The notes beneath the pieces are model-generated. The model made no database searches. It saw only the letters and a list, made by a program, of their open reading frames with translations, and was not told the origin of the DNA. Below, one piece after another: positions 15,001-28,200 of a stretch of 64,000 nucleotides of DNA. Position 1 is the first letter of the stretch. Each line of letters starts with the position of its first letter. The position numbers and the translations under genes are program-made. Source of the DNA: Stercorarius parasiticus (taxonomy: Eukaryota; Chordata; Aves; Charadriiformes; Stercorariidae); contig VWZL01004638.1 of assembly GCA_013396915.1 (NCBI GenBank), positions 124,001 through 188,000 on the forward strand, read 5' to 3'.

Positions 15001-16659
15001 ATGTATTTGTACAGATAGCCGAGTAAAACTTTATTGTAATACCTGGCTGGCTCTAAAAGGGCTTGATTTACTTAGATTAGGGTTGCTCTGACTCTGTATA
15101 ACCATCATCCTGCATCTGCTGATATGCAGTCTCTTGGAAAAAAAGAAGTGTTGTGGATTGGAGAGCTATTAGAGGAATGTTTATGGGAAATCATAAAGCA
15201 AAGCTCATAGAAACCCCCGTAAGCGTTTGCCTCTAATGCTTCTGACTTCAGTCATTACAAATTTGAGAATCGCTCAAATTAAACTACAGGCAGCTATAAC
15301 AAACTGAAACCTTGTGTAATTTAAATCTGCAAGCGTTTAAGAACAGGTAATAAGGCTAAAGTCAGGTGAATCTGGCTGTGTTAATCACTTCTAACTTAAA
15401 AGTTGCTTGTTACACTCAGCCGGTGCCAGAGCTAGAGAGACACATGATGTGGAGGAGGAGAATGAAACCAAGTGCAAGGCTCCTCGAGAAACACTCTGGG
15501 CCAGATTTACTGCTGTCACAAGTGGCAGCTTTCCCTTAGTCTCAGCTCCCTTAGAAAGTGGGGGAAAAAAAGAATCTGTTTCAAGACACTTCACAAGATT
15601 GGGTAAAATCTGCCATGACACAAGGTTCATTGACTTTATAGTGTAATAATCAAAGCCATTATATTTATATATCCCAAATAACTTAAAATGTATGCCTCTT
15701 AAAACTTTAAAGTGGTTGGCAGAGGAAGATTTAAACACAGAAGAGCAATATTTCTAATTCTTCCCTCGAAGCTGGAAAGATAACTCTGTAATAATTAAAA
15801 ATTTTCAGAAATTAACTAGTAATATAATTTTAATGATATGATTAATTTTTAAATAGAGCAGATGTGTTCTGCCATTTACTGGAACCATTGTACTTTTGCA
15901 GAGCATTTTGTTATTAACAGAAATTTACCTATGATTTGTGCATGCACATGCCAATGGCATTTTAATGTTTCTAAAGAAAGAAAATCACACCTGAATCCCA
16001 GTACATGCTTCATATTTTATTGGGCTTTTTCCTTTTTTTTCTATTTTGTGTTTTATGATTTTTAGTTAAACATTTCCAGGAGGTCTTTAAATACTTCAGA
16101 GTTTTTAATGAATTTCCCCGGGAAAAAAAAATAAAAATAAAAATCTGGAGAAGCAGGAAGGTAGTTTTGCCAGAATCAGACCCTTGTGAACAAGCCACTT
16201 CCTCATCTGAGTTCACAGCTAATTACTTAGCATTATGAGGGCTGAATTTTGGTCTCACTTGCAGCTGCAAGCAGTAGAGTGGAACAGCTTTGCGTGTGTG
16301 CCGTGTAACAAAGCTCAGGGATGGGCGCTGAAGTAGCAGCTCCATCCTCTTCAGGCACAATGCAGACTCAGAAACAAGCATTCAGGTATGCCTGTTCCTG
16401 GTAATCAGGTCATCCTTTTCATCCCCTCAGCAAAAAATTGAGTGAGACCAGTGCAAAAAAGTACAGCTACCCATTAGCGAATCAAAGGAAAACAATGCTA
16501 GATATTCAGCAATCAACAATTCAATCAGTGAGGCCAGTCAGCGGCAGTGCTAATATCTTGTATGTTGATATTGACACCAACATTTGTTCATAAAGTCTTC
16601 AAAGGTTCTTGACACCCTTCCTTGACACCTCTTTCCTGGACATAGTTGTCTTTTACAGC
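12040..16659. other. AT-rich non-coding stretch, no gene seen
   Basis: No exon or young repeat is recognised. A slightly GC-richer patch lies at about 13200-13400. At about 15495-15545 the sequence resembles, weakly and from memory, a common ancient amniote repeat carrying a GGCCAGATT core. An A-rich tract with AAAAAT units lies at 16118-16144. Confidence 0.5.
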
Positions 16660-17330
16660 TAAGGAGTTTTCTTACTTGTGTTGTAGATCAAGCCAATTGC
16701 TTCCTAACTTCTTCCTTGTGAATATGGAAAATAATTTTAGTTGTTTCAGGACTGTTATGTTTTTCCTCTAAATATGCTATTTCCTAGACTAAACAAACCC
16801 CTTCTTTCAGTCTTTTTTGTGTCATGTTTTCTAAACATTTTATCATTTTTATTGCTGTTCTCTGGACTATGTCCAGTTTGTCGAGGGTAATGCTGGAAAC
16901 TAAACAGCTCTCACCAATGGAATCACTACCTATGCATCTTCCCAAAACCACTCCTATCTATACGTCCTAACATAAGATCTGCCTTTTTTTTTTCCAAAAC
17001 ATTACATTGCGAGTTCCTAATGGATCTACCATTGGCCAGATTATTTTCTGCAACAATGCTCCCTGCTCCCATTCTACTCCTACCATATTAGTGCATTTAA
17101 CTTTGTCTTTCCTAAGAGCAATACTTGATGCATTTGCTATTATTGAATTCACCTTTATTGATTTCAGTTATCCAGAGTGCTTGTGACCTAGGGATATCGA
17201 CAAGTTTCTCGATTGTAAAGGAAAATGTAGAATAAAGGGGCATCCAGGACAGAAATCTGTGGAATCTCTGTTGAATTTCCTTTCAGTTTTCCAATAAAAT
17301 AATGACAAATCTTCTCAAAATATGACTTTA
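16660..17330 (-). mobile_element. Ancient CR1-type LINE fragment (reptile-like), minus strand
   Basis: Read on the plus strand, this segment follows in order the antisense of a CR1-type LINE consensus well known from turtle and crocodile genomes. Matching blocks include the stretch around CTAGACTAAACAAACCCC (about 16782-16799), the block around TTGCTGTTCTCTGGACTATG near 16850, the block near TTTATTGATTTCAG at 17154-17167, and the block around CAGGACAGAAATCTGTGG near 17250. The copy is heavily diverged with many small indels and no open frame. Each block belongs to the 3' half of the ORF2 (polymerase) region. The identity rests on colinear similarity to a recalled consensus, and the outer limits are approximate. 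Confidence 0.72.
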
Positions 17331-19756
17331 GTTCTAAGTTCATATATTTTTATACTTTTTTATCCCTGAAAATCAGAAATATGGAACTTCGTAGCATGAT
17401 TTTTGTATATAAAATAAAGGATTGATATCTCAGCTATGTTCAGTTCAAGTAAAATTATTGTTGCATTCTTTAAGTTAAAATGTCTTGGCTTTTGAGTGTT
17501 TCTTCCCCAACAAGACTCAGAATCTCTGAGCAGATTTTAAAGGTTCATATACCACTGCTTCCAGTGCCTACAGGATTTCAAGGTTAATAAAAGTAGATGT
17601 GATTAGTAATGCACGACAAATGCAGTTTCTTGGTTTAGAAAACTTGACAGACTGTAATCTGAGCTGGTTTGGTGATTATTTTCACTGCTGTGTCAAACAG
17701 ATTGAGTTCTGTGTAGCCCATGAGACTAGTGTTGGGATATAGATCTCTTCACTTTTAAGTTGGACAATTCGGATCACACCCAAATATGAAATGACAAACA
17801 CTTAACTGCACTAAAGCTGTGAAAGAAATTAGTTTACTTCTTGTGAACTTGGACGGTCTTGAACTGGTTTTAAAAGCAGCTTCCCACGCAGCCCGCCAAA
17901 AGTTTAGGGATTCTCCTCCAGCGCTGTGGTGTAACTGGTGTGAGCCAGCCCTGCCCTTTTCCTCTTTCATTCTTGAAAATTTTATTTGATTCTGTTATGC
18001 GGAGTATAGCAAGCTGGGTGTTGAGGGATAGGTATTTGTATGTCTACTTCCTCAAATGAGAGAACACAGTGAGGAAAAGGATTAGTTTGCAGGATGTAGT
18101 TCTGTTGGGACATTAGATCACAAAATGTCAATTTTAGAAAGGGTATTCCATCACATTTTAGGCCCCTAATGACTTTTCCCTCTTTTTTTGCGGTTTCCCT
18201 GCTTTTAGCCATTTCCATAGTCCATTAAGCCTAATTTGATCAAAGGTACCCTCACTTCTTATTGTCATACATAAATTACAACCCATGAACAACCCTCACC
18301 CCCAGCAGTGAGGTTACCCACGATCAGCTACATGCAGAAGTGTCCAGAAACCTCGAGCACAAGACAGGACAGGGAGCCTCCGTGCTTCTGCCATCTACTT
18401 GGCATTCTTTTATTTCCCCCACACATGGACAGACTGTTTGCTAATCTCTCCTATTTGTGGATAACAAATTTGAGATTGACAGTCATAAGCTGTTTGGATC
18501 ATCGTTATCTACCTTCTTTGTCCCAGGCACTCTGGGGTTTTGTTGGCAACTGGAGAGACGCCAGATATTTTCATTGAATTACAGCTGTCTATGAACCCAG
18601 TGAAACTGACTACATTTTATGTCAATAAACTGTGCATAATAAGATTATTTTGTGTCCTAAGAGCAGAACTTATGATAGAACACCAAATAAGAAGAAAGTA
18701 AAAAAACATTATTGCTAGAGCCTATGTGGTTTGAATATATACTAAAATCAAAAGACTGTAAATTCAACACAGAAAAATTTCAGTGTGATTGGTGAATTAG
18801 TTTTTCGTCTGTAATGAGGTCAGAAATTCCAGAAAACATTTAAGTAGATAATAATATTTTTCTGCATAGCTTAATCTGTCAGAATGTGGGAGATATTCTC
18901 AAAATGGCTGCTGTCATTTCTCTTGTTTTCCTTGAACAAAGTACCGCTTTTAAAAAATTAATGTGTTTACTCAGAGTTTCGACTCCACAATACAAGTGGA
19001 AGATTTGAAAATGCTTTTTGCCAGGAGACTGCCTGCCTTGGGAGTTTGTAGACTCTGGCAAAGAATCTGAAAGACCCATCGGTGATCCCACCCCTGAGAC
19101 TAAAATCAGTTGTTATTTTGATTGCTTTATTCAGCTTGCACTTATCCATGACTCTCTCTTTCTTACATACGCCTTTCTAAAACTTATAGAGTTTCAAACT
19201 AGGTTTGAAGTTACTGACATGTCTTTTTCCCCATGTTTACTAGCTTTTTAAGGTGGCTATGGTTTGATCAGTGCTTGTTCCTCATCTTCCTGTTTATCTC
19301 TTCTTGAATTCCACTTTGCAGTCTTGAAGTGCTGAATCTGCGGCAGTAATTTTAATAGCCAGCTAGATGTCAGAAACACAGGAGTTTAGCTTTTCAGCAG
19401 GATGAAACCAAATGAAATGCTTGACTGTAGCGAAAAAGCCGTATTACTCGGACACAATCTCTTGCAATGACAGCAAAAGGATAAAGCAAGTTAGCCGGGA
19501 TTTCCATTTGGAGTAGTATAAGAGGATTGTTGAAATTAATGACACTGAATTAATAGGTTACAGCAAAAACTTACTACAACCTTGTGAAAAACTCCCTTAC
19601 TATTAAATATGTCACTGCTTTCTCCTCCTGTAAGCGCATGTTGCCAGAGCAGTTAAGGTGGCTTGTTACAAGAGCAGTAAAGTCAGTTTAACTCAACTAA
19701 AGGGTGAGTCAGCCAGCTGATATTTTGGGCTGTGGCACAGCTGCTTTGCTGATTCC
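17331..19756. other. Non-coding stretch, no gene seen
   Basis: I see no gene or recognisable repeat. Small open frames (60 to 89 codons) overlap in several frames at 17755-18577 and 18879-19251, which argues against real coding sequence. The last 100 bases run up to the LTR-like element. Confidence 0.5.
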
Positions 19757-20641
19757 TGTGGTAGGTTTGCCCCAGCTAGTATCTAAGCGCCCACACGACC
19801 AGTCGCTCACTCCCTTGTCCTAGTAGGATATGGGAGAAAATAGGAGGAACGAGAGCAAGAAAACTTGTGGGTCAAAATAAAGAGTGGGAAATCACCAACA
19901 AAGTACTGCAGCAGGCAAAACAGACTTGACTTGGGGAATTTAACTTAATCTTTTTCTGATTGACATAATTATTTAATTACTGGTTCGGGTATTAGGAAAC
20001 AAAGAAGACAAACATTGAAACACCTTTCCTCCCACTTTCATAGGCTCAACTTCACTCTGGACTCCTTTCCTTATTCCTTTCTAGTCTTCACTTCACTACT
20101 TCACTCCAAGCACCTCTCCTCTCACCTTGTTAATGTCACAGGTTGCTTTCAGTCCCTCCAGTGAGCCTACAAGCAGCCCAGGAGGTCTGGGTCAGTGTAC
20201 AGTGATTTCTCTCTACCACTCCTCGTTTCTCACTCTTTTCCTGGGATGTGGTATGGGTCCTCCACAGACTGCAGTCCCTGTGGGATGTACCTGCTCCAGC
20301 ATGGTTTCATCCACGGACCATAGTCCCTTCAGGGAAGTACGTGCATTGGCATGGCTTCTTTATGGGCCATGGACCCTTCAGGGGTATGGCACATCTCCTC
20401 ATCCTCTACCTTGCTATTCCCTCATTCCCTCTGTCAATCCCTGCATTGCCTCCTCCACTGTCTCCGCCCCTTCTTAAATATGTTTTCCTGGAAGTCCCAC
20501 CAGCATTGCTGATGGTCTCAGCTGTGTCCTGTGGATCTGTTGTAAAGCCATCTGGAACCAGCTGTGTCCAGCGTGGGGCAGCCCCTCATCTCTTCCCACA
20601 GAGGTCACCCCTGCAGCCTCCCCACTGCCAAAACCTTGACA
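19757..20641 (-). mobile_element. Degenerate LTR-like avian interspersed repeat (probable solo LTR)
   Basis: The block begins TGTGGTAGGTTTGCCCCAGC and ends with CCAAAACCTTGACA, so its minus-strand reading starts TGTCAAGGTTTTGG and ends CCACA, giving the TG/CA ends typical of LTRs. The internal order (GCTCACTC-rich start, AAACTTGTGGGTCAAAATAA, a CT-rich section with repeated CTCCA and ATGG words, TTCTTAAATATGTT, then the GCAGCCTCCCC end) matches an abundant avian LTR-type repeat known to me from bird introns and flanks. I do not assign a family name. It is markedly GC-richer than its surroundings. I see no retroviral gene beside it and no clear target-site duplication, so it is either a solo LTR with blurred ends or a fragment. 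Orientation is inferred from the consensus. Confidence 0.68.
20253..20392. repeat. About 49-bp tandem repeat, three diverged units inside the LTR-like element
   Basis: Units start at 20253, 20301 and 20351, each at an ATGG word. Each continues with a TCCACRGAC or TATGGGCC block, then a CAGTCCCT or ACCCTTCA block, a GGGA or GGGG step and a variable end. Spacings are 48 and 50 bp. Open frames of 116 and 156 codons across this block are by-products of its low stop content. Confidence 0.7.
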
Positions 20642-22187
20642 GGTACACCCAATGTATTTGTGTGAAGCTGACACTGACTATTATATTCCTCATCCTTGCT
20701 ACTCTGATGTGCCCATGAGGCTCTGGACCCATCTCTGATCTTATTCTCAATCTTCCACTGGTAACATTGAAGTCAGTCACACCTTTTCAGGCCAATGTTG
20801 AGAAAGCAAATTATGGGATATTAAGTGGTGAAAAATCACAGATATAAATGTTCGCCATTCGTTTTGCTTCACAGGGAACATTTCAAACGTAGTACTTGTA
20901 CTAGCAATTTTACATTTTGAGGGCAAAGCCCGGATGTCTGTAGTGCTGTAGTTGACACTTGAAATGCCAGATCCCAGAGACATTCTCTTGTGCTGCAAAG
21001 CAGTCATTAGTGCCTGGTGTGATATTCCTACGGCAGTGAGCAGAAGGAACTCAAGCTGTTTGTCTCTACTCAGTATGTAAGAACTGGGATTCTTTCTATT
21101 TCCAGGGTAGTTTTCTTCATCTTCCCTTTCCAGTTTTCTCATTCAACATCTTCTTTTGTTAACTGCCATGCTGGATTCAACAATTTATAGGCGGGGAGGA
21201 TATAGAAGAATTCTGTTTCTGCTTTTAAGTTAGAAACCTTTTACGTTTCTGCCCAATTTTTATGAAAGTGGGGGAAGGGAAGCACAACACCTAAATCTTT
21301 GCGATTGCAGCCTTCTGCTTCTGGCCGGGATGTTTATGTCAGCAGAAGCCATGGTATGTTTTTGGAGAAGCTCTTTCTTCTTATGTATTTGTGCCCATTT
21401 ATTATTACATTTTGCTTGTGTGAGACAAATCATGTTATTTCATTACCTTTTCTCTGAAGGTCTTGTTGCATCCTGGGTTAGTGTACCATAGCTCGTATCT
21501 CTGTCCCTGGCCCTCATCAAAGGCAACTTGTTCTCTGTCAAGTAATCCTGTATCTCCTGCTCTCCTCTTACAGACATGGTTACATTTTGGGGTTGATAAT
21601 ACATGGTTTGTACATTATTTAGGGAGACTTTGAGATGTAGGCTTGATTCAGCCTGCAGCCAAATACTAACCTTAAAGACTAGTGTGAAATAGTAAGAAAT
21701 TCTTAATAAAAGACATTGAGTTATAATAACAACTAGAAATATCACCTCCTCTGTTAAAAAGGATTTTGTTTTTCTTTAGTTTTACTTGGCATCCTATAAC
21801 TACTGTGCCCTACATTTGCTTGAATTTCTAGTGAAGCTGAGGACTTTTCTCTTTAGTAAAGAAAAACATTTGGAGCTAAATTTTCTCCCAAATAATTCTA
21901 TTGACTTGCAGACCAAAGCCAGAAAGGATTTGACACTTTCTTTCAGAACCTCTTTGTTCACTGGCAAAAACTTAGGTACTTGACATGGCTGCACTGGCAA
22001 CATCAAGAGCACTTCCTTATCTTACACATCTAGCCTTCTTTAAGCCTAAGGAGTCTAAAAGGTAACTGGAGACCCAAACTCAGCTTATTAAAGCAAACCA
22101 CCAGGTCTTTATTGAATTTTTGGCCAACTCCATTTCTAAGAAAGTAATCTGCCAGCCAGCTGGTACCCAAGCTTTGTTACAGTTAAT
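20642..22187. other. Non-coding stretch, no gene seen
   Basis: Minus-strand open frames of 121 codons (20777-21142) and 100 codons (21443-21745) occur without recognisable domains, and I treat them as chance. No repeat is recognised. Confidence 0.5.
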
Positions 22188-22243
22188 GAAAAAAAAAGAG
22201 AAAGGGAGAGAAAGGGAGGAAAGCAAAGGAAGAAAAAAAAAAG
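22188..22243. repeat. Polypurine tract (56 bp, one interruption)
   Basis: All bases are A or G except a C at 22224. The core holds two copies of AGAGAAAGGG in tandem, flanked by A-runs on both sides, giving partial mirror symmetry. Such tracts can form triplex DNA. That is a family property and not something shown here. Confidence 0.85.
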
Positions 22244-25200
22244 TCGATCCTATTATTATCATAAAATTCAAAGGGTTGTTCACATCCAAACAGTAGGAGG
22301 TGGACAGATTAAAGTTTTAGAACTGTAACAACATCTCTCTTTGTGCTGTCGAGTTCAGCAAAGTGAACCTTGTAACACTTGACATCCATCACAACATTTC
22401 CTGCAGTTACCACTCTGTTACTTAGACCAAATTCCCAATTCTGGCTTGCAGACTATAATTTGGAGACATTAAATGACTATAATGTGGAAAGTATCTGATG
22501 ATGTATTGTGCTTTAGAATAATGAAACTACTAAAATTGCAGCTTGGAGAACTAAATCAAATATATAATTATCTGTGTTTGTAGGATTTCCTCTAAGAACG
22601 TTATGTTGTTTAAGCCAGGCCTTTCTCTCTTTTGTTAATAACCCGTGTTCTTAGAAAGAGGATCATGCATTTAATGATGTTCTTGGCACTTAGCCCTACT
22701 TCCACCTCCTTTCCTTCCTTCTTGCTGACCCATAACAAATCTTCTGGCTTTGATTTCACTTCACATTCAAAATCAACGACAGAGGGCCTAATGAAAAAAC
22801 TTAATCCAAGTGCTTCATTTTATTAGCTGCAATTCTCACTCTTGGAGAGTGTCTTAGTGCCAAAATTCTTTCCTTTTGTTTTTCCTTAGTCTTTATTTTT
22901 AGATGAGTGCTATCTGGTATTAAGAATAAGCATAATGATTGAATGCTCAGGAGCTAGTGACTTTAGGGAGCTTGTCAACTTACAGTATGCAGTTTCTTTA
23001 GTTACTTCTTCCTTACCACCAAAAGAAGTCTTTTACATGTTTGGAATTACTGTAGTTATTTTTTACTCTAGAGACAACTTATCTCTCCTTTTCATCACCT
23101 TCAGCTCACTGTCATAATCTATTGATTGTTTCCCTAGCATATCCCAAGGAGTATTTCTTCAGTATTGCAAATAATTCTCCCTTGCTCTCCCGTAGTTTTT
23201 AAGGTTGACTTCCCTGCCTGTGCTCTCTCCAGGCAAGGATCCTTTGAGACCAGTGATGAATGAACCTTGAAAGCCTCAAAGCTTGCACATACCTGAGGTC
23301 GTCAATCAGCACTATTTTCTGAATTTACTGGTTCTGTAAAATTGTCCTGGAAATCTCAGGAGGTGACATTTAGGTATGAGCATTCTGAAGGTGCTTCTCC
23401 TAGCCCTCTTGGGAAGGAAGAGGAGATCCTGCATTGTATCTCCAAACCCTGATGACAACCCTAAAATTCAAAAGAACAGTGTAGGGCTGGGAGAATTTAG
23501 ACTGAATCTCAGCAAAAGCTATAATCTTTTGCTTTCTCACATATATAAAGTGGGGACTGATTTGAATGAGGTGAATGATCTTACTTTATCCATCCCAACT
23601 TACTTGTAGACAGGACAAAAATTGAAGCCATGTGGATAAGTTAACATAGACAATTAATGTCAGCAGTCTGCCAGACTGGTCTAATATTAATTCATCTTTT
23701 TGCCAAATTCTTGCAAAATTCTTCAGAATGTGTTTGGGTTTTTTTTCCCTTCCAGAAAAAAAAAACCAACATGTAGGTTTGTGGATTTCTTTTTGCCGTG
23801 TTACATTCAGTGATCTACAAAAAGTATTAACTCAGTAAGAATGTATTTGTATCTTTATCAGTGTTGTGTTAAAAAAAGAAAAGACACAGCAACTAGGTAA
23901 AGCCTATAAACAGAAATATTATACTTCTGCTTATGCTGGATTGGGTCATAGCATTGCTAGCTTTTCTGTAAGTTAACACGAGTATTCTATATTGCTTAGG
24001 TAGAGGAGAGGAAGCTAGATCAATGTGCTGTAAGAGATACTATTTTGGGAAACATCAGATGGAAACAAAATTTAGGTTGGCAAGTATACCAGCAAAGCAA
24101 TAAAAATCACACTGTACAGTCCAGCTTTACCTAAGAGCTAAAAGAGACCACCTTGCACATTTTATTCACTTTTTTATCAAACATAAACTATGATCAGATT
24201 GCTTGGGCACATATCTTTTTTTATATGATACTAAATAGAAAATTTGACTTAACTCCGGAGGATTCAGCCAAGCATGATCAGATTCCAGGAACATGATGAA
24301 ATAACTGCAACCATTTGTTGAAATGTGAAAAGACAATCTATATTTGTTTATGCATTTTCATTGTCACAATAAGGATCAAAACAACCTGTACTTGAAAAGG
24401 CTGACATTCTTTATTGTCTTTTTTATTGTTTAACACTTTTTACATGAACCATCACAATAAGTGTGTATGAGGTGGTGATAATATTGAATTTGCCCCTTGA
24501 CCATAGCCAGAATGAATTTAAGAAAAACCAAGGAAAATCTCATTCCAGGCAAACCTTCCTATAGCCTGAGAAAGAAAAAGTGAAAGCTTAACATCATAGA
24601 GAAAACTGTGGATATCATTATGCAAATTTCACGTTTGTTCAGTGACAGGCAAATATTACAGTGATGAACAGTTGTCTGTGTTCTTTTTTTTATAGTTTAT
24701 GATTTTTTCCAAATACCCAGTATGAATTTTAACATAGAATTCATGAAAACTCTGCACAAATGTGCATTAAAGTGCATTTAGCCACTTCCACTGCCATAAA
24801 ATGATATTTTAGGGTTACATTGGAGTGTTTGAGTACTACAGATTAAATCATGGGTGTGAGGGGAAAGTGTTGCATAGCACTTAAAAACATTACTATTATT
24901 GCCCTTTGGCTGGTCTATCCTTTTACCAAGGGGGAGGAAGACTAGTAATCATCATTTATCTTTTGTAATTGGCAAACGTTCCTGCAGCTAGAGGGAATTG
25001 TTAGGCAGTTGCCTCTCCGCTTCTGGGAAATATATGCCAATACTGTTCCAGAGCCTTATAACCTTACTTTTTTTTCTACATAGAAACATATTGCTAATTC
25101 TAGGTTTGTGCCTCACAAAACATGAAGGAGGCAAAATGGCTGCTGTAGTGCAATAGAATTTTTCTAGCCTTGTTACTTAGCTTTGGCCTTAATAATTTTT

Positions 25201-28200
25201 TTAAAAATAATTGACTTTACAGACTTTATCCAAGTTCAGTATGTTATATTTTCCTTCTACTGCTCCTCATACTGGAAGGTCTATTCTGACAAGTAGATTC
25301 TAAATGTTGAAGGTGTGTTTCTGAAGGAGGAAAGTAACCCAGGTTCCCCAAGAGTTAATGTCTGGTAGGACAGAGACCTCCTCTCGGTGAGAAAATGCCA
25401 TTAAAATATGATAGACGTTTTCTCTTTTATGTGCTTGTACAGTGCCCGACACAAAAGTGTCTCAGTCACATGCAAAAATCCATCCAATAGTTTGGTTCAA
25501 ACTGTTTCAAATTAGATTTTAATGCCAATTTGCAATAAAAAAATAATAATTGTCAATATGGCAATACTATAATTTCTCTGTTACCAGTTTTCAAAACAAT
25601 TGTCAGAATATTACAGCGGTTGATAGTTATTCACAAGCAGTTAAGCAAGCTATTGCCTACAGCACCGTGGAAGAAAATAACAATTAATTTATCCCCCTCT
25701 CTTCAAGCCAGTTATTATTACTCTGTGTACAGGCGTTAAACCTCTCTCTGCTGTAGACCCGTGACACAGGTGCTTAGAGATCTTGCCGATCTATTTCATT
25801 TTAGACTATTAGTTAGGTTCAAGGCCAGAATCACATATATCATTTTGTATCCAAACCCATGTGCCATTTGGCTGATGAGATGTAGCGTACTCAACTAAAC
25901 ATACAAAGAATAGGTATTTTCAGGATTAGACGAAAATAAGTGTGAAAGATTGTTTCAGTTGATGGTGCTTTAGTTTGCAGCTTGTTAATGAACTATGTCT
26001 GTAACACTCTGGTAGCACAAAGAAGATGAGGACACAGTTCTCTACTGGTAAATGAGAGGCCGAGTCCTTAACTGTTCACGGGCAAGTTATACCCCCTTAC
26101 TGGTAGTAAAATTCTTGGAAATGCTTATGTAGTAAGAGAACTCAGGGTGAGTATAAAGGAATCTAGCCCTAAATTTTCATCATGCATAATTGCATTCTTT
26201 CTCATTAAAATCCCACTCTGATTCTAATTAAATTCATAATTGTTCTGCATTTGGTGCTATAAACTGTTGTGTAGTGTTGCTGGGTGCTATTTAACAGATG
26301 TCATCCTCTCCCTAAGAGGCAGTGGTATTTCATTGCTGTGTGAATTGATCCTTCAATGTGAAATCTGAACAGGTCCCCAGGTAGCCAAGCAGGAAGAGGG
26401 ACGTTGTGAACTAGCAAGAATGAATAAATGAGGCAACTGAAGAGTTGTCTCTCAGAATGTATGAGACGTAATTCCTTGTACTTCAATATATTTTAAAAGA
26501 GTAATCCATTTTTTTTTCCATCTATCTTCTATTCATAATAAAGTTACAAATTCATACTGTTACTTCAACACACAGTTCTCAAGCTCAGGCTTACAGACAC
26601 AGACCAGTTTTCAGACAGACATTTTGCATTCATTTTCTTTTTTTGTGGTACAGGTCTTCAGAATTAGCTGCAGCCAGTTTGACTCTTATACACACATACA
26701 CAGAGCTGAGAAAGTTAGTCTTTTTGGCTTTTTCAGAAAATCACTTTTTTCAAGCGTGAGGATTTTATTCACCACCAGTTCCTCTCCATCTCTGGCAGCT
26801 ATACATGTGGTTCTAACGCTCTTCATCCTGTTTGTTTCAAAATAGTTGTTTGACTGTTTCTGAATTTATTCTACCAGGTTTTCCTGCCCCCATGCCCAAT
26901 GTCTACCTGGGGACTCACCCACATCCATCTCTGATCAGTTTCTTCCAGTACAAATTCACAGTTTACCAAATCACACAGAAGCCTAATAATCTTCAAACAG
27001 ATCAGAATTGCTTATTTCCTAATTTATATAGCTTAGACTCAGTATTACTAAGCTGAGTAGGGCCTTATACAAGTTTAGGGAATAAAACACTGAAGTACAG
27101 TGAATAATACAGTATAACGCTACTATGAGGAAAAACAGGATTAAGAAACTAAGACAGAGCAGCAGGATGTCAGTGGGCCAACATAATTTCTAGGTCTTTT
27201 TGCATAGCAATAGGTTGAGTCTCAAGATGCTTTTAAATTGCTTTAGGATCCTCAGAGATAGTTGTGTAATGTATGTTATTATTTACCCTACACACTATCA
27301 CCAAAATAATTTCTTCTCTCCTATTGCTATCCTTCTCTCTCTCTTCCTATTCTGGGGAATTTGAATAGGAAAATAAAGTTGAGGATGTTCTATTCTAAAC
27401 ATGGACTTCTTCTTAGATATTAAACTTGTTCTCTATCCTTTGTTCACATTAGTCAAAATCAGATATACCAGAGAAAATCTTTCCAAAGGGTATACATAGA
27501 ATTGATTCAGATCGATTTCAGATAAAATTCTTAACTATAGGCTGTTCATTGTGAATGGTGGGTATTAGTGGTTACTAATACTATTCAGCATTCACAGCTC
27601 ATTATGAATTATGAATACTGCCCCACTGTCTATGGGTGCTGCCCTGGTTATTTTTTCAATAATGTGAAGTGTCTTTTTTAAAAACAAAGGGCTTTTTTTA
27701 AAAACACGTGAGGGCTGAAGTCTCCTGGTCTTTGTTTGATAATGCCTCTAACCAGCTGCTAATTTTAATGGCTGTCTCCTGAAATTCCTATTCCTGTATC
27801 AAATTTGGCTAACAAAGTCAGATGGACAGGTGATTTTGAGATGCAGTGGAGATACACATATCTTGTTTGCTTATAGGAAACCAGGAAAAAATGCTTAGTA
27901 AAGAATAAAAGGTTAGTGCTAGTTTACATTACTTAGCCAGGCAAATACAAAGGTGTGCGGAGGATCACTAACTCCTTTACTGTCATTTTTTGAGTAACTA
28001 GCCATGCTAGCTGCCCCATGGTCTGTTTCTGTTGGCAGCTTGGAGAGCTAGAAGTAATCACAGGGATGGTTCTGTCCTGTTTCTGCATCACATCCAGAGT
28101 CAGGCTAGCAGGCTTGCCTAAAGTGACGGCTTGTCCTAGTTAATGGCTGGCACAATATAACAACATTTGCAGACTCGCTAAACAGGAACGAGGATTCCTC

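Noticed and set aside
20127..20718. Plus-strand open frames of 116 and 156 codons, the longest in the window
   Set aside because: They lie in the GC-richer LTR-like repeat and its tandem array, overlap each other in two frames and show no domain. Low stop density explains them.
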